From Desulfobacter postgatei 2ac9 (lineage in GTDB: Bacteria > Desulfobacterota > Desulfobacteria > Desulfobacterales > Desulfobacteraceae), in NCBI RefSeq assembly GCF_000233695.2, contig NZ_CM001488.1, forward strand, positions 2,970,279 to 3,034,278: 64,000 nucleotides of DNA, written 5' to 3'. Shown here piece after piece: positions 17,967 to 27,159 of the stretch (the first letter of the stretch is position 1; every line of letters starts with the position of its first letter). The position numbers and the translations under genes are program-made. Under the pieces are notes generated by a model. That model was not told the DNA's origin and did not search any database. It was given only the letters and a program-made list of their open reading frames with translations.

Positions 17967-17999
17967 AAAGCGGGCCGGTGAAAACCGGTCCGCTTTTTA
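17967..17999 (+). terminator. Rho-independent terminator after the porin gene
   Basis: A 13-base stem (AAAGCGGGCCGGT with ACCGGTCCGCTTT, one G-T pair) closes a GAAA loop and runs into a T-rich tail, 46 bases past the porin stop. Confidence 0.9.
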
Positions 18000-18082
18000 T
18001 TTGCCCGGCATGACAGGTAAACCCAGTCTGCGGATATGGGTTTCTTTCCGATTCAAATCCATAGGAAAACAGGACCGGGTGA

Positions 18083-19024
18083 TCAGGAAATAATAAGATT
18101 GGGTTTGTGTTTAAAACTGTTTGGAAAATCCGTGTAGTGCGCTTCCATAGCCTGGTAGGGTGTTTTTTGCTTTAAAAAGCCAAGGGGCAGTTCAAAGTTG
18201 TAATGGCATATCTGTTTGGTCAATGTTTCGTTTGTTTCCCAGGTGGTTGTATCTATTTCAGGGTCAGATGTGTTAATAATTTTTTTCACCTGCAAGTTTA
18301 ATTCGTTGATGGTATCCGTATGCAGATCATCCATCTGAAAGAATGAAATGCCCAAGTCCTTGCATAAAAACTCAATGTCACTGTCAGGATTTTTCTTGGG
18401 TATCTTTTTACTGTCTATGGTTTCACCACAAAGCCTTACCGGATTATTGTAGATAACGCCTAAAACTCTTAAAGGGAAATTCTGGATATGATCTGAAATA
18501 AATGTGTTCGCCATTGTGGCGTACTGGGCATGAAAGGTCCTGAATGAGCAGTCAAGAAGGGTTTGCAGTACCACGGGCTCTTTATCTTTGAGAAAAGAGG
18601 GTAGATGAAAACAATTGTAATAAAGATATGTGCCTGTGTAATCTTTAAGGTTAAATGGTACGGATCGCTTAAGTTTGGGCATCCGGGATATTTGATACCG
18701 CTTGAGGCATCTGTTCAGGCTGGCCCTGGAACAACTGATCTTAAAAAAAGATTCCGCAATTTGTTGCAGATCATCAAGGCCTGCCCTGAATGCCATCCGG
18801 CAGATAATAATTTTAATCTCTTCAATGGGTGTCAGCGCGGTTTTTATGCGTTTGGGTGTATGGGGGCGGTCATATACGTCCATTCGTTTTTGCCATCTGC
18901 GTATTGTGGTTTTACTGACCCCGGTTTTTTTTGCCAGCGTGGCAACGGAGAGATGGGGATTGTTTTGAATATATGCCCGCTGGGCAGGGGTTGTCGTGGC
19001 ATTTTTATGAAGGCGTATTTTCAT
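18083..19024 (-). CDS. IS481-type transposase-like protein, catalytic residues apparently lost
   Basis: A 313-residue open frame with an N-terminal helix-turn-helix (SVATLAKKTGVSKTTIRRWQ, residues 26-45) and a second helical region, followed by an integrase-like fold laid out as in IS481 transposases. Where the family has its first catalytic aspartate I see YLYYNCFHL. Where TDNG is expected I see IYNNP. In the last motif I see HTDTINELN. The frame is nevertheless open over its whole length. No inverted ends or target duplication were found. It may be a decayed or domesticated transposase, perhaps kept for DNA binding; this is an inference. Confidence 0.6.
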   Translation of the reverse strand: MKIRLHKNATTTPAQRAYIQNNPHLSVATLAKKTGVSKTTIRRWQKRMDVYDRPHTPKRIKTALTPIEEIKIIICRMAFRAGLDDLQQIAESFFKISCSRASLNRCLKRYQISRMPKLKRSVPFNLKDYTGTYLYYNCFHLPSFLKDKEPVVLQTLLDCSFRTFHAQYATMANTFISDHIQNFPLRVLGVIYNNPVRLCGETIDSKKIPKKNPDSDIEFLCKDLGISFFQMDDLHTDTINELNLQVKKIINTSDPEIDTTTWETNETLTKQICHYNFELPLGFLKQKTPYQAMEAHYTDFPNSFKHKPNLIIS

Positions 19025-19047
19025 GGTTACCCCTCTTTGTTTTTATA

Positions 19048-19122
19048 ACCACGGAATACACGGAAAACACAGAAAAAAACAGCTTCATTTCCGTGTCTTT
19101 CCGTGTATTCAGTGGTTTGATT
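19048..19122. repeat. Gene-less copy of the GxxExxY cassette ends
   Basis: This intergenic stretch reads AACCACGGAATACACGGAAA on one side and TTTCCGTGTATTCAGTGGTT on the other, joined by about 25 bases. Its reverse complement matches the left end of the GxxExxY cassette (ACCACTGAATACACGGAAA at 12311) and, at the other side, the right end (TTTCCGTG then TTCCGTGGTTAT). It therefore looks like a non-autonomous or internally deleted derivative. It lies between the transposase-like gene and the sigma-54 activator gene. Confidence 0.65.
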
Positions 19123-19124
19123 TG

Positions 19125-20537
19125 TTATTCGGGCTGCATGGGAATATCCCATTTTTTCATGTATTTCCAGATGGCTGCCCGGCTGAAGCCGGTCTGCCTG
19201 GCCGCTTCGGCTTTGTTCCATCCTGACTCACGGAGGATAGCCAGTAATCGCTTCCGATCCAGAGACGGCCGCTGCTTTTTACGAGGATGGGGCGGCTCCG
19301 GGTAAGATAAGGGAGGGGCTGCATAGGTGGTATGCTCTCCGCCGGTGATTTCAACGGGAAGGTCTTCCTGTTCAATCTGGCGGCCGGAACAGAGCACGAA
19401 TGCATGTTCAATGGCATTGGCCAGCTCCCGGATATTTCCGGGCCAATCATATTCCATGAAGGTTTTCAGGGCCGGTGTTGCCATGCCGGTAACGGTTCCG
19501 CCGGATATCTTGTTATTGTGCTTAATAAAGTGGTTGACTAGCAGCGGGATGTCTTCTTTGCGATGTCTCAGGGGGGGCAGGTAAATGGGAAAGACCTTGA
19601 GCCGGTAATACAGATCTTCCCTGAAAAGGCCCTCATCAACGAGTGATTTCAGATCTTTATTGGTGGCGGTAATGATCCGGATATCCACCTTGCGTTTTCG
19701 GGAATCCCCGACGCGTTCTATCTCTTTTTCCTGAAGTACGCGCAGGAGTTTTACCTGAATATAGGGTGAGATTTCACTGATTTCATCTAAAAATATAGTG
19801 CCCTGATCAGCCTGTTCAAATCGCCCGATCCGCTCCCGGCTAGCCCCGGTAAATGCACCTTTAACATGTCCGAACAATTCGCTTTCCAGTAATGATTCGG
19901 ATAAAGCGCTGCAGTTGACCGTAATCATGGGATTGCTCCTTCTTTCACCAATGGAATGAATGGCCTTGGCCACAAGTTCCTTTCCCGTTCCGCTCTCACC
20001 CTGGATGAGAATGGACGTTTCGGTGGCTGCTGACGCTTTTATGAAAGAGAATACATTCTGCATTACCTGACTTTTGGCGATAATGCCACCCAGCCGATTT
20101 AATTCGCTCAGGCGGCGGGTGGCTTTTTCCATCTTCAGTCGGGCATTTTTAAGTTTAGTCAGATCCGTGACGCTTTCGATCACCCCTATGGTCTGTCCGC
20201 GGTCGTTTCTAATGGCCCTGGCATTTTTGCTCACTGAAAGGGTATGCCCGTCCCGGTGGCTGATTACGCATTCAGTGGGTGTCATTTTTCCAGTTTCAAG
20301 TATCCTGCAGACATTGATCCCGGAAGGGCACTCCTTGCCGAAACATTGGCTGAACTTCAATATCCGGCAGTTTTTTCCTTTAATTTCCTGGAATGAATAC
20401 CCACTGATAGCTTCCATGGCTGGATTCCATACCACGATTTTTCCGGTGGTATCCAACACAAACACGCCGTCACCGATGGCTTCCAGCAACCGCTTGAGCA
20501 GTTCGTTTTTCTCAATCGCTTCTTGAATGTTTTCCAT
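19125..20537 (-). CDS. PAS-domain sigma-54-dependent transcriptional activator
   Basis: A 470-residue enhancer-binding protein from the ATG at 20537; an upstream in-frame start is less likely because it would run through the palindrome. A PAS sensor (residues 12-130) contains a cysteine cluster ([18 protein letters not shown], then NVC), which suggests redox or metal sensing. The AAA+ domain has Walker A GESGTGKE, the sigma-54 contact GAFTGA and Walker B GTIFLDEI. The C-terminus is a Fis-type helix-turn-helix ([20 protein letters not shown]). It is divergent from a DUF4242-like gene preceded by a sigma-54-type promoter. Confidence 0.93.
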   Translation of the reverse strand: MENIQEAIEKNELLKRLLEAIGDGVFVLDTTGKIVVWNPAMEAISGYSFQEIKGKNCRILKFSQCFGKECPSGINVCRILETGKMTPTECVISHRDGHTLSVSKNARAIRNDRGQTIGVIESVTDLTKLKNARLKMEKATRRLSELNRLGGIIAKSQVMQNVFSFIKASAATETSILIQGESGTGKELVAKAIHSIGERRSNPMITVNCSALSESLLESELFGHVKGAFTGASRERIGRFEQADQGTIFLDEISEISPYIQVKLLRVLQEKEIERVGDSRKRKVDIRIITATNKDLKSLVDEGLFREDLYYRLKVFPIYLPPLRHRKEDIPLLVNHFIKHNNKISGGTVTGMATPALKTFMEYDWPGNIRELANAIEHAFVLCSGRQIEQEDLPVEITGGEHTTYAAPPLSYPEPPHPRKKQRPSLDRKRLLAILRESGWNKAEAARQTGFSRAAIWKYMKKWDIPMQPE

Positions 20538-20562
20538 TGTTGGATTTTTTATTTTAGAGTGG

Positions 20563-20592
20563 TTTAGTGGCGCTACTTGTAGCGCCACTAAA
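20563..20592. promoter_or_regulatory. Palindromic enhancer site for the sigma-54 activator
   Basis: Arms TTTAGTGGCGCTAC (20563-20576) and GTAGCGCCACTAAA (20579-20592) are perfect reverse complements around TT. It lies 26 bases upstream of the activator gene and about 135 bases upstream of the candidate sigma-54 promoter. Two further GTGGCG half-sites follow at about 20612 and 20637. Placement and symmetry suit an upstream activating sequence and autoregulation. That the adjacent activator binds it is an inference. Confidence 0.65.
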
Positions 20593-20726
20593 GCTGTTTG
20601 TATCATAAGTGGCGGACAGGAGATTGTCAATCTTTTGTGGCGTTGGAATGTGTAAGGGGGAAAATACTTTAGGTTTATTAATATATACGTATGGTTATCT
20701 AAGATTTGAAGTATAGAAACAATCTT

Positions 20727-20742
20727 TGGTATGATTATTGAG
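20727..20742 (+). promoter_or_regulatory. Candidate sigma-54 promoter
   Basis: TGGTATG, four bases, then TTGAG matches the sigma-54 layout (TGGCACG-N4-TTGCW) in spacing and in both key GG and TTG parts, with TTGA in place of TTGC. It sits 77 bases before the ATG of the DUF4242-like gene and downstream of the palindromic enhancer. Confidence 0.55.
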
Positions 20743-20818
20743 TTAGTTGTATTTAACCGGACAGTCCATGGCTGAAGGGTAAATCAACTTAACCTAATAA
20801 AATATAAGGAGATTAGCC

Positions 20819-21127
20819 ATGAGTAAAACGAATAAATATATGATGATTCATAACTCCCCTGAAGTCGACTGGGAAGTCGTAAAGGAAAACTGGCGTAAGC
20901 TGGCAGGTGTTGAAGCGGCTACCTGGATCAAAACTTACTATAACAAAGATAAAGGCATGCGCTTCTGCATCTGGCTGGCCCCCACTGAAGAAATCCTCAA
21001 GGATATTTTTACTGAAATCGGCATCAGCTGGGAAAGCATCACCTTGGTAGAAGAGACCGTTCCCGATGTTTGGAACGGAAACTGGGCGGATGATCTTGCT
21101 GAAGCCTATGATAGAAGTGAAATGTGA
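20819..21127 (+). CDS. Small DUF4242-like protein, probable sigma-54 target
   Basis: A 102-residue soluble protein that resembles the ferredoxin-fold DUF4242 (SCO4226-like) family in its FCIWLAPTEEILKDIF and ITLVEETVPDVW segments. That family is small and poorly characterised; one member binds nickel. The ribosome binding site AAGGAG is strong. Expression is probably controlled by the divergent sigma-54 activator through the palindrome and -24/-12 site described here. Two hairpins follow the stop. The family match is tentative. Confidence 0.6.
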   Translation: MSKTNKYMMIHNSPEVDWEVVKENWRKLAGVEAATWIKTYYNKDKGMRFCIWLAPTEEILKDIFTEIGISWESITLVEETVPDVWNGNWADDLAEAYDRSEM

Positions 21128-21143
21128 AACGAAACATATAAAA

Positions 21144-21209
21144 GTTCCCACATTCAATGTGGGAACAAAAAAAAGGTATTCGCTTTTAAATAAAGCTGAA
21201 TACCTTTTT
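21144..21209 (+). terminator. Double hairpin terminator region
   Basis: The first inverted repeat is GTTCCCACATT/AATGTGGGAAC (21144-21166), followed by eight A residues. The second pairs AAAAGGTATTCGCTTT with AAAGCTGAATACCTTTTT (21171-21209, one bulge) and ends in T residues. It lies between the DUF4242-like gene and tRNA-Pro, which face each other, so the second hairpin can serve either strand. Confidence 0.7.
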
Positions 21210-21216
21210 AAATCGT

Positions 21217-21293
21217 TGGTCGGGATGAGAGGATTTGAACCTCCGACCCCCTCGTCCCGAACGAGGTGCTCTACCAGGCTGAGCCACATCCCG
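21217..21293 (-). tRNA. tRNA-Pro (CGG)
   Basis: On the minus strand the gene runs from CGGGATGTGGCTCAGCCTGG to CATCCCGACCA. The acceptor stem pairs and CCA is encoded. The anticodon arm CCTCG-TTCGGGA-CGAGG gives anticodon CGG. The T arm carries GTTCAAATC. Confidence 0.96.
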
Positions 21294-21339
21294 ACGCATA
21301 AGACGTCATTTAATATACCATAATTGAGAGAATGTCAAT

Positions 21340-23080
<1,741 letters not shown>

Positions 23081-23167
23081 AATCCAACCCTAACTTATAT
23101 AAGGCTTTTTCCATGAGGTCAAATGTTAAGGGGCACTATTTTATATGCCGGGTAAAAATCAAAGCAG

Positions 23168-23197
23168 TTGACCCCTTTGAACTCAGTTTGGTATATT
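23168..23197 (+). promoter_or_regulatory. Sigma-70 promoter of the hemL unit
   Basis: TTGACC (23168-23173) and TATATT (23192-23197) with an 18-base spacer lie about 64 bases before the hemL start. An AAGGA ribosome binding site follows at 23249. Confidence 0.6.
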
Positions 23198-23260
23198 CCA
23201 TTTTCCAAGATTAATTAATGTTAACTGTGACACTACCTGTAAATATATTAAGGATTAGAT

Positions 23261-24547
23261 ATGGAACTTACTAAATCAGCCGCTTTATTTTCATCGGCCA
23301 GAAATTTGATTCCGGGCGGGGTTAATTCTCCGGTAAGGGCCTGCGGTTCAGTGGGCGGAGAACCCGTTTTTATCGAAAAAGGAGAGGGTGCCAGGATTTT
23401 CGATGCTGACGGGAACACTTATATTGATTATGTCCTCTCCTGGGGGCCGCTTATCCTTGGCCATCGTCCGGCTCCTGTGGTTGAGGCTTTAAAAAAAGTG
23501 CTGGAGTCAGGCACAAGCTTTGGTGCGCCCACGGCGCTTGAAAATAAACTGGCCCAGCTTGTTGTGGATTCAGTGGCTTCCGTGGATATGATCAGGATGG
23601 TTAACTCAGGCACCGAGGCGACCATGAGTGCCATTCGTCTGGCAAGGGGCGTGACGGGCCGGGATCTGATTGTCAAGTTTGACGGATGTTACCATGGCCA
23701 TGCAGATACCTTGCTTGTGGCCGCAGGATCCGGTGTCGCCACCCTTGGCATTCCCGGAAGCCCGGGGGTTCCTGCTGATGTGATCCGCAATACATTGTCT
23801 TTGCCATACAATGATATTCAAAGTTTTGAACGGCTTATGGCTGACAGAGGCAAGGAGATTGCCTGCGTGATTCTTGAGCCTGTGGCAGGGAATATGGGTA
23901 TGGTAGCTCCTGATCCGCTGTTTTTAAAGGTATTGCGGCAACAGACTGCTGCCTATGGCAGCTTGCTTATTTTTGATGAAGTCATGACCGGATTCCGGGT
24001 CGGGGGCAGGGCGTGCGCCCAGGGCTATTTTGATATTGACCCGGATTTGACCTGTTTTGGTAAGGTTATCGGTGGCGGACTGCCCGTGGGTGCATATGGC
24101 GGAAAACGGGAAATAATGCAGCAGATTGCCCCCGGGGGATCTATTTATCAGGCCGGGACCTTGTCAGGCAACCCCCTGGCCATGGCCGCGGGAATCGCTA
24201 CGTTAAAAACCCTTGAGAATGATCAGCTTTACGCTGACATGGACCGGCGGGCGGATATGCTGATCAAAGGACTCCAGGCCGCAGCCGATGAAGCGAATAT
24301 CCCTTTTTCTGCCGGGCATTTCGGCTCCATGGCCGGATTCTTTTTTACAGGGCGGAAGGTGCGCAATTTCAATGATGCCAAGACCTGTGATTTGGATCGG
24401 TTCGCAAAATTCTACCGGGGCATGCTGGCCAAAGGTATTTATCTTGCGCCATCCCAGTTTGAGGCCTGTTTTATCTCTGCTGCCCACACGGACGAGGATA
24501 TTGAAACTACCCTGGACGCCGCACGGAAGGTTATGACGGAAATTTAA
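23261..24547 (+). CDS. hemL: Glutamate-1-semialdehyde 2,1-aminomutase
   Basis: A 428-residue PLP enzyme making 5-aminolaevulinate from glutamate-1-semialdehyde in the C5 pathway to tetrapyrroles. The PLP lysine is in [16 protein letters not shown] near residue 266, and the family signature [12 protein letters not shown] lies near 236. The opening [12 protein letters not shown] is diagnostic. Its last base is the first base of the mpl start codon (AATTTAATGG), so the two genes overlap by one base and are coupled. Tetrapyrrole demand fits the cytochrome genes further along. Confidence 0.96.
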   Translation: MELTKSAALFSSARNLIPGGVNSPVRACGSVGGEPVFIEKGEGARIFDADGNTYIDYVLSWGPLILGHRPAPVVEALKKVLESGTSFGAPTALENKLAQLVVDSVASVDMIRMVNSGTEATMSAIRLARGVTGRDLIVKFDGCYHGHADTLLVAAGSGVATLGIPGSPGVPADVIRNTLSLPYNDIQSFERLMADRGKEIACVILEPVAGNMGMVAPDPLFLKVLRQQTAAYGSLLIFDEVMTGFRVGGRACAQGYFDIDPDLTCFGKVIGGGLPVGAYGGKREIMQQIAPGGSIYQAGTLSGNPLAMAAGIATLKTLENDQLYADMDRRADMLIKGLQAAADEANIPFSAGHFGSMAGFFFTGRKVRNFNDAKTCDLDRFAKFYRGMLAKGIYLAPSQFEACFISAAHTDEDIETTLDAARKVMTEI

Positions 24548-25980
24548 TGGCTGATTCAATCAAGCGGATTCATCTGGTTGCAGCCTGTGGTACGGGCATG
24601 GGCACGTTGGCCTGTATCTTAAAGAAAATGGGTTATATTATCACCGGATCAGACCGGAATGTCTATCCGCCCATGAGCGATTTTCTTGAAGATAACGGGA
24701 TTACGCTTTTTTCCGGATTCGACCCGGCCAATATCAGTGACGATCCAAATCGGGTTCCGGACCTTGTTATTATCGGTAATGCCGTGACACGTGATAATCC
24801 GGAAGCGGTTGCCGTAATGGAAAGGGGGCTTGCCTATATCTCTATGCCCCAGGCTGTGAACCGGTTTATTGCCAATAACAAGAAAATCATTCTTGTCACC
24901 GGTACCCACGGTAAAACAACCACCTCTTCAATCATGGCACATTTGCTGGAAACTGCCGGTCTTTCTCCTTCATTTATGATCGGGGGGATTTTAAAGGATT
25001 ATAATTCATCATTTAAAATTGGTGACGGGGAATACATGGTGATAGAGGGGGATGAGTATGATACGGCTTTTTTTGATAAAGGCCCCAAGTTCATGCATTA
25101 TGATCCCTTTATAACCATTATGACCGGTATTGAATTTGACCATGCAGATATCTTTGACGATCTGGATCATATTTGCCGCACTTTTGGTGCCCTGGCTTCA
25201 AAGATCAGGGATAAAAGCCGTATTATTGCCTGCAAGGAAAATTTTAATCTGATGCAGGTCCTGGAACAGGCGGGTGTTGTTGATCTTCAGACATACGGCC
25301 CCGGCGCCATGTGGCAGGTGCATGACCATCGCCTGAGCAGTGAGCCGGATCCTGGTACAGGCCGTTTGCACACCCTTGCCCGCATCACAGGCCCTGGTAC
25401 GGATATCAATATTCAAACGGATCTGCCCGGACGGCACAATCTTCTCAACGCAACGGCCTGCATTGCCGCAGCCCGCAGCATGGGGATAACGCAGGCCGAT
25501 ATTGCCCGTGGCCTTTCAAGCTTCAGCGGTGTTAAAAGGCGCCAGGAAATAAGGGGGCAGGTTGGCGGTATCACAGTGATGGATGATTTTGCCCATCATC
25601 CGACAGCGGTTAAAGAAACCATTGCCGCAGTCAAACCGTTTTATCCCCGGGGCCGTCTGGTTGCCGTGTTTGAACCTAGAACCAATACCAGCATGAGAAA
25701 TATTTTCCAAGCCACCTATCCGGAATGCTTTGACCTGGCAGATTTGGTGTGCATCTGTTCTCCCGGGGTTAAAAAGAATATTCCTGAAGAAGAACGGTTT
25801 TCACCCGAACGTCTGGCCGAAGATATTTGTAAAAGGGGCAGAGCTGCCCACCATTTCGATGACCCTGGCCAGGTGATTGATTTTCTTGCCTTGGAACTTA
25901 AACCCAAAGATGTTGTCTTGGTCATGTCCAATGGCGGGTTTGGAAATATTCACCAGCGGCTTTTGGAGCGATTGGGGTGA
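24547..25980 (+). CDS. mpl: UDP-N-acetylmuramate:tripeptide ligase Mpl
   Basis: A 477-residue Mur-ligase-family enzyme that recycles the cell-wall tripeptide L-Ala-gamma-D-Glu-meso-DAP onto UDP-MurNAc. The N-terminal Rossmann part has ACGTGMGTLACILKKMG, and the ATP loop GTHGKTTTSSIMAHL lies near residue 118. The segments IEGDEYDTAFFDKGPKF and MDDFAHHPTAVKET are those that distinguish Mpl from MurC. The length fits. It forms an operon with hemL upstream and a small membrane protein gene downstream, overlapping the latter by four bases. Confidence 0.93.
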   Translation: MADSIKRIHLVAACGTGMGTLACILKKMGYIITGSDRNVYPPMSDFLEDNGITLFSGFDPANISDDPNRVPDLVIIGNAVTRDNPEAVAVMERGLAYISMPQAVNRFIANNKKIILVTGTHGKTTTSSIMAHLLETAGLSPSFMIGGILKDYNSSFKIGDGEYMVIEGDEYDTAFFDKGPKFMHYDPFITIMTGIEFDHADIFDDLDHICRTFGALASKIRDKSRIIACKENFNLMQVLEQAGVVDLQTYGPGAMWQVHDHRLSSEPDPGTGRLHTLARITGPGTDINIQTDLPGRHNLLNATACIAAARSMGITQADIARGLSSFSGVKRRQEIRGQVGGITVMDDFAHHPTAVKETIAAVKPFYPRGRLVAVFEPRTNTSMRNIFQATYPECFDLADLVCICSPGVKKNIPEEERFSPERLAEDICKRGRAAHHFDDPGQVIDFLALELKPKDVVLVMSNGGFGNIHQRLLERLG

Positions 25981-26183
25981 CAAAAATTGCAATCAGAATT
26001 GTTGGCATCGGACTGCTGCATTCATTTTTGTACGGCTATCTGGTTCCTTTTGTCATTTACCCGCGGTTCGGCCAGCATGGAATTTCCTTTGCCGTAATTT
26101 TTGCCATACTGATATCCATCGGTATAATTGGTACCTTGTGGCTGGGGAAGGGGAAAAATAGAACAACGAATAAAGGAGAGTGA
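25977..26183 (+). CDS. Small two-helix membrane protein
   Basis: A 68-residue protein with two hydrophobic helices (IAIRIVGIGLLHSFLYGYLV and ISFAVIFAILISIGIIGTLW) and a short basic tail. The start is a GTG that overlaps the mpl stop, GTGA at 25977-25980. It ends four bases before the hemerythrin-like gene. I do not recognise a named family, and the operon position between cell-wall recycling and a hemerythrin-like protein does not define a role. Confidence 0.7.
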   Translation: MTKIAIRIVGIGLLHSFLYGYLVPFVIYPRFGQHGISFAVIFAILISIGIIGTLWLGKGKNRTTNKGE

Positions 26184-26186
26184 CCC

Positions 26187-26618
26187 ATGACCAATATTAT
26201 TGAATGGGATAAAAAATACAGCGTGGATGTGCCTGAACTTGATGAATGTCAGAAACAGCTTATGGATATGTTTAACACCCTTATTGAAATGAAGACGAGC
26301 AAGGCCGACGCCAAGGATGTGGCCAATTTGATTACCGAGATCAATGAATTCAGCAAAATTTTTTTCTCAAAAGAGGAAAAACTTCTTGGCAGCAAAGGAT
26401 ATCCCGATCTTGACATCCATTCAAAGGCCCATCGCCGCTTTATCAAAAAAGCCCTTGGCCTTCGTCGTGAAATTGCAGAAGACGTTGATAATTTGGCAAT
26501 TGAAGATATTGTGGAATTGCAGAACTGGCTTATTACGCATTTTGAATCCACAGACATTATGTTCATTCCGTTTTTAAGACTCCACAGGTATGTGGATGAG
26601 TGTGAAAATAAGAAATAG
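26187..26618 (+). CDS. Hemerythrin-like protein with two metal histidines replaced
   Basis: A 143-residue four-helix protein of the bacteriohemerythrin type, which normally binds oxygen at a di-iron site. The frame WDKKYSVDVPELDE, EINEFSKIFFSKEEKLL, HSKAHRRF and LQNWLITHFESTD matches the family. The first iron-ligand histidine (QHK motif) is Cys21, and the second (HF motif) is Phe59. Glu63, His78, His82, His118 and Asp123 remain. It is therefore likely not a normal oxygen carrier. It sits at the end of the hemL-mpl unit. Confidence 0.8.
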   Translation: MTNIIEWDKKYSVDVPELDECQKQLMDMFNTLIEMKTSKADAKDVANLITEINEFSKIFFSKEEKLLGSKGYPDLDIHSKAHRRFIKKALGLRREIAEDVDNLAIEDIVELQNWLITHFESTDIMFIPFLRLHRYVDECENKK

Positions 26619-26770
26619 GTCATAGAAACCCGCTCCGGGGAAATTTCCCTGTGAATATATTTTTAATAAAGATTGAGATGGGTTTATGCTTTAAATATTA
26701 AAGAAGTTTATCGTTATTAACGATATGTTTATTAAGAGGTTAGGAATAACTTTCAAAATATATTTAAAGA

Positions 26771-27052
26771 GTGGTGACTATTGTGGTTGCAGAAAATGAA
26801 ATAATACCAATCGCCAATAAGGTTATAGAGATCGGAGACAGAGAACCTGGTTATCATCCCGTTGTTCGCGGCCACAAAAAAGAGCGGCGCAAGAGGATGT
26901 ATGACCGCAGGAAAAGTGTCAGAGAGGGTGTCATTGTCACGTTGTCGTTTAAGAAAGATCGCAGGAAAAACCCTGACCGTCGTTTTCGGACATCAGGCGG
27001 ACTTGTGCCTAAAGATCATTCCAAAGGATTGGGTTGTGATATTATTGCATAA
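26771..27052 (+). CDS. Small basic hypothetical protein
   Basis: A 93-residue protein beginning at GTG 26771 or the next GTG. The centre is very basic, with repeated RRK/DRR motifs (KKERRKRMYDRRK and KKDRRKNPDRRF). I do not recognise it; it may bind nucleic acid or acidic surfaces. A good terminator follows 31 bases after the stop, which supports a real transcript. A shadow reading frame overlaps it and was discarded. Confidence 0.5.
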   Translation: MVTIVVAENEIIPIANKVIEIGDREPGYHPVVRGHKKERRKRMYDRRKSVREGVIVTLSFKKDRRKNPDRRFRTSGGLVPKDHSKGLGCDIIA

Positions 27053-27083
27053 TTAAGTTTCAGGTTTTATAAATCATTGTATG

Positions 27084-27118
27084 AATCCGCCTCTTACGGG
27101 CGGATTTTATATTTTTTG
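27084..27118 (+). terminator. Rho-independent terminator
   Basis: Arms AATCCGCC (27084-27091) and GGCGGATT (27099-27106) close a short loop and run into TTATATTTTTT. It separates the small basic gene from recD. Confidence 0.85.
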
Positions 27119-27159
27119 CCCATGCTTTTCTTTTTTATTTTCTGCTGGTAAATAAGGGT

